NCBI GenBank assembly: GCA_036172665.1
Contig: CM069870.1
Span: 57,412,212 to 57,476,211 of the forward strand
DNA from: Prosopocoilus inquinatus
Taxonomy: Eukaryota; Arthropoda; Insecta; Coleoptera; Lucanidae
Direction: 5' to 3'
DNA: 64,000 nucleotides
Shown here: positions 1 through 12,061 of the stretch, piece after piece
How the letters are laid out: the number at the start of each line of letters is the position of its first letter
Position numbering within the stretch: position 1 is the stretch's first letter
The notes under the pieces: model-generated
What the model was told of the DNA's origin: nothing
What the model saw: the letters and a program-made list of their open reading frames with translations, nothing else
The model's database searches: none
Position numbers and translations under genes: made by a program

Positions 1-632
1 TAATTTTGATAGAAATCAAAAAATCTAACAGAAAAACATTATACTCGGCGCATCCACCAATTATGTTACTGACGAATAATTATTTCTATAATGTAATTAT
101 TGGATAATTAGCAGGGAAAAGACATGAGCCCACTTATTTCGCGATCAGGACGAAAATGTAATACTCGGACTGTACTAACTACGTCCGCAGTATTTGGAAG
201 GGAGTTATTTCATCCGGCTGCATCGAGGACAATACGATGTATACTTGTAAGCACTTTTATTGCTTGAAATTAAATATTTAAGGTAAGTGGTGATTTGCAG
301 CGGCTATCACATGTATTTTTATATTTTCAAGGAGAAACTTTCTTCTATTATCTCTCTAGGATGTGCGAAAAACCCTTTGCCGATTAAATACAATTAAATT
401 ATTTAGTTGTCGAAGGAAAAACCTGAATTCGTGACTCGCATACCTTTCCTTTCACTCAATGACAATTAGAAACATCGCATCCGCGCAAATGTGGCAGGAG
501 TAAACAGTACATTCATTGTGAAAAGCGACCGTACTAAGTGGGCTCAATTCCTAAGCTTGATAATTAGTTATAAAAGAGAAATGAAGGTTGCAAAGTAGTT
601 TTAAAGATTTGTAAAATGTATTTTACAATATC

Positions 633-734
633 GACTCTTGTCCGATGAAAATTGTAAGTAAATAAGTTAATGGACAGAACAGAATATTCATTCATTCACT
701 ATCGATTGATAGCTTTGTCAAGAGTAAAAAAAAG
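633..734 (-). mobile_element. Short one-armed hammerhead-like insertion
   Basis: About 100 bp between two copies of TACAATATC (624-632 and 735-743). On the minus strand it reads CTTGACAAA, a perfect-to-wobble hairpin GCTATC/GATAGT, then GAATG. It also carries TTGTCCGATGAAAATTGTAA, the complement of which is at the right end of the element at 11845-12034. Core bases are lost, so it is a dead copy. Confidence 0.55.
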
Positions 735-743
735 TACAATATC

Positions 744-2775
744 AAAAGTGTTTAACTAAAAATATGGTTATTTTAAATATCGGTTATATTTCAGAACACG
801 AAGGAGGAAGTTTGCCTTATTTTCCAGTTGTCGAGTTCAAATTTTCTGTCAGGCAAAGTGCAAAACCGGGAACACGGAAAGAACTATTAGCTTCTGATAC
901 AGACAAAACGATGGTATAAGAAATGCGTCTTTTTTATCTGGTTTCTACAAGTCCCGAATTTAAATTGATCCGGGATCCCATATTCACGACGCGTTCTCAG
1001 TATACGTGCCTATTCAATGCCTGAGAGTGAGAATGCTTGTGAAACTTAGTGTTACCCTGCAAGCTTTACACGTTTCTCTGACAATGCAGTTTTGTCGGAC
1101 AAAAAAAAGAGAAAAGTGAAAAAAATCAAATTTGTAATGTCACTCCTAGTTTCGTTATTAAAAAAAAAAAAAATAGGTAGGTAGGTGTGAGTGATTAAAT
1201 TAGCAATAAATGATTCAAAGCTCGCACCTTAAAAAAAGGGATTTATGGTTATCCCACGGTGAGGATGTCAAGTTTATATTCCGGTGAGGACGCTTATAGG
1301 GTTTACGCTGTGAATTATTAAATTTCAATTTACTCCACAAAAATCGTATCAATCGCAAATCTCACCCTTAGAACTGAGACGTTTCTCTATCTAGTTTCAG
1401 GTACACGTTGGGTATTATTTCGTCAACTAAAATTTTACCGAAAATAAATTACCATGACCTAACAGTTTAATAACGAGTAAGAACGTTGCTTAATCAGTTT
1501 CTGTCAGTCCCGAATATTTATGTACCATATTTTGATGAGTTTCCGTAACATGAAAGAGATCCGCCTCTAAGGAACTGAATATTGGAAACTAACAGAAGCG
1601 CTCAAGTCGTATTATGAGTTAGTAACACTTCAACACACCGAACCCGAAATTACTTTTGAAACTTTCGATATTTGAATCTATTCAAATGTGCAATCTAGAT
1701 CCTCCAGTTCGAGCATTAAATAGCTTCGTACATTCATATCGAATAAATAAATATCAAGCAGCTCTTGGAAACGCAAACTTTAATAGGTATGTAGGTATTG
1801 ATAAAAGGAGAATTTTTCATTTCGCAAACCGAAACCACCTCGTTCGTTAACAACGTTAATAAAATAAAAACCCGCCCGTGAAAGCCTCATAAAAATCTCT
1901 TCATAATAGCTCGGAATATTTTTCTTGACAACGAGTGGTAAACGAAATTTTTCTCTAGCATCAACACATTAGGTGGTAAAAATGTTTAAACTCACAATTT
2001 ACATAGCATAAGGAGCAGACATTTACGTCAGCAGCATACTAGACATGACGATGGTTTTGATGTTAGTGTAATGAAATTAATGTTGGTCGAGGGCAACCTG
2101 GTTCCCTGGTAATAAAATCGCATGCATTTCGGCATTAAACCGAATTTATCTAACTATTCCTGGATAAAATATGGAGAATTTATTTATTATTAATTTCGTA
2201 GTTTCCTACGTAACTAATGCATTTTGAATTAAATAAATTCAAAGCACACAATCATTACTCAAAATAATTTTCTGTTTCTTTTGGACTACTTTAGCTTTTC
2301 ACTTATTATTATTTAGAGCTCGATGGACGCCGGACGAGGTGGAGCTTTCGCGAGATCGAACAACCACGCAAACCAGCCCCGCATACTTAAACAGTCGGCT
2401 GGGGAAATAAGAACAAACATCAACAATTCGCATTGAAGATAACTGATCATTCGGCTTTTGTAAAAATAAATTGGTTGATAGTTGATAGTCTGCATGAAAT
2501 TAGTTATTAGCAGTGTTTTATTTCAGTCCATTTTCAGCTGACTGAATTAGTCGAAAATTTACTGCTTGGACTGTACAGCAACGCAATACGAATGATAATT
2601 TCTATAAACAGGCGTTCCAAGTGCGAAAGTATGGGATGTACAGTTCGATGCAATACAATAGCATTTAAAGTGGGCTCAAATCGTAACTCTGGTTATTAGA
2701 TTTATCGAGTATTTTATATTAAAATAAATTAAATACATACCATGCTTTTTTTAAAACTGCGGTCATAGGTCATTA
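744..2775. other. Intergenic, no feature supported
   Basis: AT-rich; only chance ORFs (for example 64 codons at 1656). A run of 14 A and a GTAG microrepeat lie near 1160-1185. Confidence 0.6.
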
Positions 2776-3176
2776 CGTGCTAAACATTTTGCCCTATGTT
2801 AACTTATGTTCTGCTCAAAATTTTAAGCAAATGTTTGTTTCTAACAATCAATTACATAATTTATTACAAAATAAGCATTACCAGAATAAGAGGCGCGTCA
2901 TTAATTTAATTATTTTAATATGTAAAGTTGAAATTATTAACGAACAAATTTGAATCGAGTAGGTCAAAATCAAAAATTAATTCGTTAGACAGACATCTAG
3001 ACGGCGGCAGCTAATTTCTCTTTAACGTTGGCATACTCGATTCATTAAAAATAGCCATTTTTAATATTAAAATAACATAATAACATAATAAATTATGTAA
3101 TTGATTATTATAAACTGAAATTAGCTGAAAATTTTGAGTAGAAAATAAGTTAACACGAGGCAAAATTTTTAGCACG
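2776..3176. mobile_element. Fold-back element with 91-bp arms
   Basis: The left arm 2776-2866 and right arm 3086-3176 are inverted copies, sharing for example TCAATTACATAATTTATTA and CTCAAAATTTT. The central spacer is about 220 bp and AT-rich. No ORF. Confidence 0.82.
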
Positions 3177-3239
3177 AAAATCCCTATGTCTAGATTACAT
3201 TACTAGAATACATATACATAATCTATCCATGTCTACCCA

Positions 3240-4830
3240 AGGGTGTAGGGAATATATTTATATTCGATTAAAGTCAGATGTGTATAAATTTTCTCCACTC
3301 CTTTCTGTTGTTCGTCATCTCCCTTAATTGTGCCAGGTTTATCCCTATGTCTAATATTTCACACTTCCGTCCTACCTTTTTCTAGGTCTCCCTTTGTGTC
3401 TCTTATCGTATCTTCTTGCTTCCCATATTTGCTTAAAAAGTCTTTCCTTTTCTAATCTGATTCAATGTCCACACCATGTGTGATGTTCAATCATTTTCAA
3501 TTTTGGTTCTACTTTTAGTTGTTTTCTTATCTGCGTAGTTCTTATTTTGTCCCTTCTAGTCACCACAGGTACTTTACGAAGACTCTTCATTTCCATCGCT
3601 TATATTTTGCTCTTCATGGTTGACGTCAGTACCCATGTTTCGCATCAAAAACTAAGGATCGGTACAAATACAGTTTTATATACAGTTATTTAGGCCTTCT
3701 CTGCAATCTTCTTTTCCCTTTGAACCCTTTCTTTAAACTGTGGAATAGATTAGAGGTATTATCCAATCTCGCGTTTGTTTCAGCATTTTGATACCCTCTG
3801 TTTACCCATAGATATTTAAATGTCTCGACTTGATGGAGTATTCTCCCATTAAACTCGATATTTGTATACAAGCTTCCTCTACCAATTACCATTCATTTCT
3901 GCCGAATATTACCAGATCATTTTCATGTACCTGTGCCTAATGTATACCTTCCTGGGTTTTCCCTTGTTACTTTCATCGTGTCATCTAGAATCAAACTTAA
4001 GAGTATAGGGCTTAGTACTCCTCCTTGCCCCAAGCCATTGTTGCCTAGAAATTCTTGAGAATGCCTATTGTCTGTTCTTACATAGTTCCTGTTCTCTTCG
4101 AGTAGGCTCATTATGGCAGCTACTAAGTTGTCCTACACATTTCTTTTTTCCAAAGATGTTCGCAATTTGGATCTTGATGTTCGATCAAAAGCCTTTTCTA
4201 GGTCTATGACCGCCTGTGTTACGATGTTTCCTTTCTAGGGACTTTTCTGCGATTTGTTTAAGTGTGAAAATATGATCGTTTATGCTGCGCCCCTTTCTAA
4301 ACCCATTCTGCGACTGCTCTAGTGTTTCGTCAATTTGCCTTACTATTTTTTTTTCAAGAAACCGTTCATAGACCTTCGATGGTGTAGACTCACGCTCAGT
4401 AGGGTAATTCCTCTGTAGTTTCTGCACTCTCGCTTATCTCCCTTCTTAAAGATTGGTACCATGATGCTAGTTTTCCAGTCCAGGGGAAATTTTCCTTCCG
4501 TCCAAGCTTGGTTGCATATTGATGTTAGCGTCTCTATTCCTTCAACATTTCGCCGGTTATTCTATCGTGTCCTGCTGCTTTTCCTTTTTTAAGCGCTTTT
4601 ATGGCTTCTACCACGTCATCTGCTTGTATTTCTTCTATCATTGAGTCTCTTACGTGTTCATCATCTACTTTCTCATTGTCTGTCTCCGCGGTTTTCTCTC
4701 TACATAATAGTTTTTTAAAGTACTGCTTCCATCTGTCCATTATTTGATTCCCTTCAGCGAGTAGGTTTTCATTTTTATCTTTGATTTTTTTTGGTCTCAG
4801 CTTTGCTGTTCTTGCGTCTTTGATAAGTAT
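3240..4830 (-). pseudogene. Decayed LINE reverse transcriptase
   Basis: Fragments in several minus-strand frames line up in the order of a non-LTR reverse transcriptase: DDVVEAIKALKKGKAAGHDR (near 4550), KVYERFLEKKIV with QNGFRKGRSINDHIFTLKQI (4185-4427), an acidic IDLEKAF-like segment, GLGQGGVLSPILLSLILDD (about 4000-4060), and ILHQVETFKYLWVNRG (about 3800). No YADD-type motif is visible in the expected interval. Many stops and frameshifts make this a dead copy. It is a different lineage from the R1-like LINE at 26 kb, closer in motif style to the Jockey/CR1-like group. Both ends are uncertain. Confidence 0.85.
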
Positions 4831-5796
4831 AAAGAAATAAATTAATTAAAGCGAACCTTAAATTCGTAACAATACTAATTTTGTCATATTACAAGAACAG
4901 TGTCTAGCCCACTTTCCTTCCTCTTCTCAACATTAAAAACAACAAACAGATTTATTACAAATTCAATTTTCTTTCTTGTTAACTGCGTATGAAATGTGCT
5001 TGCATTTACGCCTGTCTGGTAGGGAAATTAGATATATATACGAGGAAATACATTGTCGGGTGTTTTCGACGTTGAAATACTGATGAAGGACGGCTTCTAG
5101 TGGCTCCGGACGATTGGAAATCTTGACTTGACTGTGAGGCGGAAGCGCTTAACGTTTCGTCTTAGTGTTTGTTTTCCATTTCCTTATCTCCAGATCATTT
5201 TACTAAATACATTAAGTATATCTTAGTAAATTTTGGATAAGAATAAATTAGAAGGCTGAGATTACAACAATTTATTCGACAACTTCTCAGTTTGACTCAA
5301 TGAGTTTGTACTACACAATAGCCAATTTCTGTTACAGAAAAGGTAGTTTCAACAACTTAAACATCTTAGGTTTGAAAAACCGCTTTTGTGGAACAACCTG
5401 TGTTGGCCTCGCTTTTATTCTCGATTGTAAAATATTAAGAAATTTTCTGTGTTTAAAGCGTTTCTTGCCGCAACTATTTCGTCGTATTTTATTGCGATAA
5501 AAATATATTTTTTTTATACGCTTACGTTTTAACTCAGACACTTTTGTGCATTCGTTTTAAAATACTCCGGCCATGGAATTTTGTAAAATTCTCGATTCAT
5601 CGGCACCTTTTTGTAGTTTTAATTAAATAATATCGTTTGGAGTGTCTGTTCTTCAAAATTATTAGTTCACGCGGTTGGACAGTCTTAAGGTTGTCGCTCA
5701 CTTGACCAGCACGGGACGGACAAGCGCGAACGATGCCGGACGGGATTGTAGGTCTCAAACAACGGAAGGTGCCGACTGGCAAAGTGGGTGACATCG
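4831..5796. other. Intergenic, no feature supported
   Basis: AT-rich, becoming GC-richer after 5660. Overlapping antisense ORFs near 5300-5540 look like chance. Confidence 0.5.
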
Positions 5797-6030
5797 TCAA
5801 CCGGTGCTGACCGGCGTTATGACTTGTCCACTCAGGTTGAGGATATCTCCCTGCTTTGCTTTGCTTTTTTCGTCTTCATTTATGTCTTGAAATAGATGGT
5901 GGAACTCTCCTAAAGTCACCCTCTTTTTATTAATAGGATCATCATCAGAGTTACTGTTGACATACATGCCGGACTTGTCACTACTTGATGTAAACTGAAT
6001 TTTATATTCGTACACACCAACTTCTGCCAT
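5797..6030 (-). CDS. Unrecognised 77-codon ORF, possible first exon
   Basis: The ORF begins at an ATG (6030) behind a CpG-rich leader (6031-6130), unlike the AT-rich surroundings. The protein is hydrophilic with a Ser/Asp-rich middle and the segment RVTLGEFHHLFQDI followed by an acidic-basic tail. I do not recognise a family. A weak similarity of the VTLGEF stretch to DIX-type domains is not enough to name it. Splice donor-like GGTCAGC lies near its 3' end, so it could continue in a later exon, but no following exon was found. It may also be a mobile-element fragment. Confidence 0.25.
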   Translation of the reverse strand: MAEVGVYEYKIQFTSSSDKSGMYVNSNSDDDPINKKRVTLGEFHHLFQDINEDEKSKAKQGDILNLSGQVITPVSTG

Positions 6031-6130
6031 GCAATCTACCGTTCACCACCGGAACAGTGGACGACGCTGCAATACGTCGCCTGTATGCGATGGACGTCAC
6101 CGCGCCGTGCCGTGCCGGCGAAGTGAACAA

Positions 6131-9100
6131 CAACCTTTTAAGATTTCCGTCGCCGTCATTTTTTTTTACTAGATTATTCTTTGTGAATTACAGTTTTTTG
6201 CGAGATAATAATTCGAAGGACAGATTACATTGGTTTCACTGTCGACCTAATGCAATTGGCTTTTGTTTACGTCACGTTCATACTCGCTGGTTCCTGCTAT
6301 GAGGTCACGATGTTTATGATTCGTACAAATCCTTTCTTCGTACATTTGAGGACACATTTGAGCCAGTCAGTCGTTAAGCGATATCCCCAGCAAATGGGTG
6401 GTGTTGGTCGTGACACGACCCCATTTTCGCGTGGTTGCCATCAGGACAGTCGCCTCACATTTTGGTTTTCGGTGAGGTTCCCTCGCCGTACGAATTTTGG
6501 TCGGTTCTGATGTGGCGCTGATGGAAGAAGAAGCTCGTTCAGAGTATGTCTCAAGTCTCGTCCTTGGAGTTTAAGCCTATGACTGTTGTTCTCCCTTTCG
6601 TCCATGTTATTATTGTCAAACTTTCCTTCCCTTGCAGCCTTTTTAGCTCCGGCTTATTTTTAGCCTCGGCTTATTCTTAGCCCCAGCTTCTTTTTGAATT
6701 CCAACTTTTGTATGACCTATTTCCTTTCGTCAGGTTCGTTTTCTCGCTATTGTCTGTTACGGTCCAGGTGTTCAAGCTTGGTGAACGAGTGTTGGTTGCA
6801 GACTGGTTGTGACGATCCTTTTGGAGGAGCAGCGCAGCGTTATTGCGGACCCGGTTTTCGGTGAAGCTGCCCCGAACCGGAGTCATTTTTATTTGACGCA
6901 GTCATACTTCAATAGTACGACCGTACGCAATGACAATCAGTTGGAAAACATCCTTATTTGCTTCAATGACGTTAAAGCCGAATTTTACGTCTCATTGTTA
7001 CTGTTATCATTTTGCTTCGGGCGCTTCACGCCAAACTTATTTAGCTCACGTTTGAATTTACATAATTTAAAACTCTTGTCAGATTCACCAACGTTTTATT
7101 TGCATTTCTTGGGATACATTTGAGAGTCATGATTTAACTTACGTAAAATTTCATAGTTTTGGTGGTTATAGTTTTCTTAAGTACAGTACACAGTTGGTGG
7201 CGTTAAGCCCGTTACACACCTTGCGTTGTTTTGACTGTAGTTTACGACATTAAAGATTGTTGCATAAAGTGAGTTATTTTCTTTTCCTTCGATCCTCTCC
7301 TCGTCTCAGGTTAAGATTAGGAGGCGCACATTTATTTTCGCGTTTAACAAACACTCGCACTCGTCACGATTGAAGCTGCTGGTTATGGTGCACGTTAATT
7401 TCGTCAGCAAGAATCTTGTTTCTGCAACAGATAAGTAGCAAACTCACTGACTGTAAGTCTTGTAACTATGATTGTATGACTCTCTAGCGTTATTATTTAA
7501 TAAACTTGATCAAAAATACATAGTAAATATAAACAAGTAACGATTAATTAAATATTACCATTAGGGATATTTATTTAAAGCTGTTACGTATTCTGAAAAT
7601 AAAATGTACGTCGAATGCAGTTTTGTCACTTAAGAACAAAAATTATTGGTGTAACTTAAAGTAAACTCAGTACACCAATACTTACGGCTAGTCAGTTGAT
7701 TTTCTTTTGACGGAGGCCAAGGTAGTGGGTAAAGTATGAAAAAGATAATATAATGGGCGCCACCAATTTTTCTTTTGTATGGATCTTGCGGCCAAATAAA
7801 AAAATTGGAAATACTTGGCTTGAAGACGGGCCGGATTCGGTTCAAAGTTTTAAAGTAAAGAAAAAGGTAAAAGAACATGTAAAAGAAATTTAATGACGTT
7901 CAGAAAATTAAGTAATCTGATACGGTTAATAAAAAAATTGTTCAAAAATTAAATGAAATAGCTTAAATATTGACAGTTTTCTTTGAATAGTACTGTGGTA
8001 AAGCTTTACTCAGTTTACAGTAATATGTACAGCTCAAATCAATAGTAAATAAAAAAATAATAATTAAGCAATTACAAAAATATAAAAGAAAATTTAAATA
8101 ATAAACAAAAGGGTTGCGTAATCACGTCGGGTATGCAGGGTGTAGTTATTGCCTTGGTTTTATCCCAGTTCCCGTCTCATCGACAAGAAGAATGGAGTAA
8201 ACAGGTAAGAATAGCAAAAACGCTCACCAAATAAATCAGCCTTGCTTTTTGTTTCAGCCTGGACGGAGGTGAGTCCTTGACTTGTACTTTACAACCGAAA
8301 TTAAGAAGCTTTTCTTTTATGCCCAGAAAAGTCAATGGTTCCTGAATGTTCCTCGGCTAGCTTAGACAAGATGGAGTCTCCACGCCGTCCAAAAAAAAAA
8401 TTATTAGGGAATGTGCGTCTGCTTTGAAACTCTGTACAAAGGAAACTCTTGTTGAAATAAAATTTCGAAAAAAAGAAAAGAAATGTCTTACCCTAAAAAT
8501 AGTAGGAGTTTCACACCGAAATTAACTTAGGAAATGTAAATTTTGTTAAACGAAAAGGTGTACCGCACACACACAAGGCGGTCGATACGAGAAAAAGAAG
8601 CTGGAAAACCTGCTTTAACTCGGCCGAAAACGCTGACCCCACTCTGCGGATCAAATCCTGAAAGTTTTTATCAAATTGAATTATCAAAACAAAGACAATG
8701 TAGGAATTGTCCTCTAAGTGTTAGGCGCTGAAGCGGCCAAGAAATAATAAAATGAAAAGTAGTAAAAATTAACCGTTACAACCATACACCAATAATTTTT
8801 TATTGTGTATTCCCTTCCTATTGTAAAAGCACGAAAAGACAAGAAGCCGTATTTTCGTCTGGATCTAGAGGCATCAAAAATATTAAAAATTGTCACTTCG
8901 ATTTCTAAGAAGTGAACTCGCAGTGCAGAGCGCCAGATATCGCCTTTGGTCACATAATAGTGTTTCCGTCGATTCAAACTCATTGGCTTGACTTAACCTA
9001 TTATTTACATTTCTAACGTTGCAATAGTTTATTCTTCCAAATTTCAACGTGGAATCTAATAGCCTATTGTAGACTGCATTGTGTGTTTTATTTTCCTTAC

Positions 9101-9560
9101 AAAATTTATGTGAACTGGATGATTAATTAATTAAAGAAATATTTGTTTTTATAAACGTGTTAAATTATTTTTATCTAATTTCATGCTTTCACAAAACAAA
9201 AATCAGTATTCGTATAGCAATAAAATATTTTTTTAACAAAGGAAATTAATTCAGTTTTACTGGATTTTATGCTTTGTGAATTTTATAAGCTAACAAAAAC
9301 AATTTATATAATACATTATATCAATTAAATAATGATTTGAATTCAACCGAACGAATAAACTGCCATGGAAAGAGGTATAAATTTTATTTATTAATTGCGA
9401 TTTGTTTTTAATCGAATTTATTCATTATTAATAATCCGAATTTCGGTGATTTTATATAATTGTTTTTATTTTATATAATTGTAATACGCATTATTGAATT
9501 AAACAATTATGTGAGGTGAATCGTTCGGAAGTTTGTGATATTAAAAAGATAATTCTTTGT
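6131..9560. other. Unclassified region, possibly old mobile DNA
   Basis: 6.1-7.3 kb is richer in CpG and C/T than its surroundings and holds short plus-strand ORFs (6057-7123) without recognisable domains; a decayed LTR is possible but no paired LTRs were found. 7.3-9.6 kb is AT-rich with nothing recognised. Confidence 0.4.
6641..6694 (+). repeat. Three short tandem copies of about 18 bp
   Basis: Three copies of TTTAGC-C(T/C)-GGCTTATT-like units (TAGCTCCGGCTTATT, TAGCCTCGGCTTATT, TAGCCCCAGCTTCTT) in a C/T-rich stretch. Confidence 0.6.
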
Positions 9561-10671
9561 TGGTTGTTAATTTTAACGAAAAAAAGTAATAACCAACCGA
9601 ATTAATTGTAAAATTTAGATATAACTAGATCTAATGGATCGACGGAGGTCTACAGAGACAACACAATGGCCAATTTGTATTGGAGAAAACGAGACCACTT
9701 ATGCTAGGACCAATATAGCGTTCTGAGGCGGCTTTAATAATTGTGAAGCCCGAGCGAGAAATTTCTGCGGAGTCCTAGGGGTAGGGGAAAATATTTATCC
9801 ATTTTGCATTATTTATAAAGAGTAGAATACTAAATAAATTTTAAAATGTAGGTAAAATAGTTTCAAGTGACTGTTATGTTTCAGTCTTTTAAATATATGT
9901 CGTAATTTGAAAGAGTAAAATTCAAATATAACTAAGGAAACAAAGGAGTAAAAGTGTAAAGTAAAAATGTGACTATGAAATAAAAAGACGGTTAATTATA
10001 ATCAAAATAAAAATAAAATAACTATAATAAATCTAATAAAATCAAAACCCAAACCCAACCAAAAATCTAATCTGTAAGCAATACAGATTAAAATGTAAAA
10101 TTAAATAAACTCAAATTGAGGAAATGGAAAAAACAACAAAAGACAAAAGAATTGATAATTAAAAAATAAAGTCGCGTTACAATTAATTTTTTATAGGAAA
10201 TGCACCAATTTAACCAACCTATTAAATAAAATTCTAGTAATAAAAGCTGGTCGCAAAACTTGTTTCGAAAATGTTTTACTCGATCCACCATTAGTTCCGG
10301 GTGGTTCACTTGGGGAACAATTTTTAACAAAATGGCTGTTGAGTTAGATTCTTCAGCAGTTTTAAAGTTAAACAGGCAAGCTGATTTCAAAACTGAAGAT
10401 AGTTCTCTTCTATGAAGTGAATTTCTTTCTGTAGCTTAATCTTAATGGAAAAAAACTTAATAAAAAGCTTAATCTTAATGGAAAAAATCTGTCTAGCGAA
10501 AAGTCGAGATAAGATAAATAAATATTATAATTTTAGCTCGTTCTAAGGTGTTTTGTTTCTTTCATATCGTTTCTGCAATTATCACGAGCGAGAAATATAT
10601 TCACGAAAGTAAAATGTTTACCGTTTGGTAAAAGAACGAACAAAATTGGACTTACAGTCACTGTATATGTA

Positions 10672-11374
10672 TAGGGTGTTTCAAAACGAACGCAAGATTT
10701 CGAATTTCGTGACTGATTGATCAGAAAATTCAATCGAACGGGCTCAGTTGTGAACGAGAAATCATCAGGTCAGGCCAGTCCATTGAAAATATTGCTTTAG
10801 TGACTGCAAGAGTTGGTGTGAATCCAGAAACATCCATTCGCCGGCGTTCACAGCACTGGCTATTTCGACAGGCAGTTTGGCAAAGGATTTTAAAGATCTC
10901 CATCTGCGTCCTTATAAACTTGAATTGATTCAAGAACTAAACCGTCGAACAATTTCACCATATTTGAAATAAGTTTTCACTATTAAAATTCGCTGTTCGT
11001 TGGTGTAGCGTTCCATGACTGGTAATCAGAGCCCGGACGAAAATTTCCGTGGCCAGTGCAATCGCATTAAAGCTAGCAAGCAGGTAGGCACGTTAAGCGT
11101 ACGACGACGGGAAAGTGTTGCCTATTATTAGGTTCATTTTGTCACTCGCCACTGTCATCTCACGATTTGGCGTTATCAGAAAGCCATTAAGTTGACCACT
11201 TCAATAGTCTTCGGTTCACAGCGTAAATGACGCGAGCTACACGTGAGCAATATCTACGGTAAATTTTCGTCCACTCGTTGCTGATAATCGCGATGTATCT
11301 ATTGACAGTAGTCAAATTTTTCGACCAACACTCATGTTCAAAAGAAAATATCGCGAAATTTTAAAACACCCTTT
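10672..11374 (+). mobile_element. Decayed DDE transposon with transposase HTH remnant
   Basis: Inverted ends: TAGGGTGTTTCAAAACG on the left, and AAAGGGTGTTTTAAAATTTC as the complement of the right. Between them, plus-strand fragments read VGVNPETSIRRRS in one frame and LAISTGSLAKDFKDLHLRPY with KLELIQELNRRT in another. This resembles the helix-turn-helix region of a widespread insect mariner-like transposase group (DUF4817-type, from memory). No DDE residues were recovered. About 700 bp, frameshifted and internally deleted. Confidence 0.7.
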
Positions 11375-11844
11375 AGCCTTTGTATTATTATTTGTGAACA
11401 GTGTATTTGGTAACTTTTTGCTTTATTTTCCTTTGTATGCACGATTTGTATGACCTTTGGGACAGAGAGAGGATATCCTGTAGCTTGAAAACTTGACGTG
11501 ATGGACAAAAACTGGAATCATTTTTGACTTCAGATGCCAAAAATTAGTCAAAATCAGGTGTCAGATCTAAGTCAAGAAAATTTGTGTTCCCCAATCTTAT
11601 TCAACATACGTTGTACCGATCGTAGGTGTCTAGATTATAAGACTTTTGAGACACACATTAATAGATTATAAATCCAGAGAGAAACTATTTTATTCACGAC
11701 CGGGAACTGAAGAATCACAAAAATCTAAAAATAATTCTACTAATTTAGGAAGTTAATAAAATAACCGTTCTGTTTAATTATTTGACAACACAAACATACA
11801 TTTAAAACGAATGTAAGTTTATTTTGAGACAGAAAAATTAGTAA

Positions 11845-12034
11845 GTACAAAGTTTTTTTTTAATCTTGAACCGAGCAGAAATATGATGGGAACACACTCA
11901 ATGTTTCGCTATAGATTTATAGCTTCCTCACTCCTGACGAACGTTGAATGTGTTCCCATCGTATTTCTGTCCGGTTCAAGATAAAAAAAAATTGTACTTA
12001 CAATTTTCATCGGACAAGAATTAACTTCATTTAT
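11845..12034. mobile_element. Palindromic hammerhead-like element, 14-bp target duplication
   Basis: A 190-bp element between exact copies of AGAAAAATTAGTAA (11831-11844 and 12035-12048). Its arms (about 11845-11915 and 11939-12001) are inverted copies including GGGAACACA, ATTTCTG and GTTCAAG. The minus strand has GTGAGGA, a GCTAT/ATAGC hairpin and GAAAC; the plus strand has CTGACGA joined almost directly to ACGTTG, as if its stem II was deleted. Neither arm keeps a full hammerhead core. The target duplication of the next element (12049) starts one base after this one ends. Confidence 0.75.
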
Positions 12035-12061
12035 AGAAAAATTAGTAATGATGAAAAATTA

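Noticed and set aside
5089..5140. CTGATGA followed by GAAA on the plus strand
   Set aside because: No pairing stem II between the two blocks and no stem I.
6500..7280. Possible solo LTR
   Set aside because: No matching second LTR, no convincing TG...CA ends with a target duplication, and no primer-binding site could be established.
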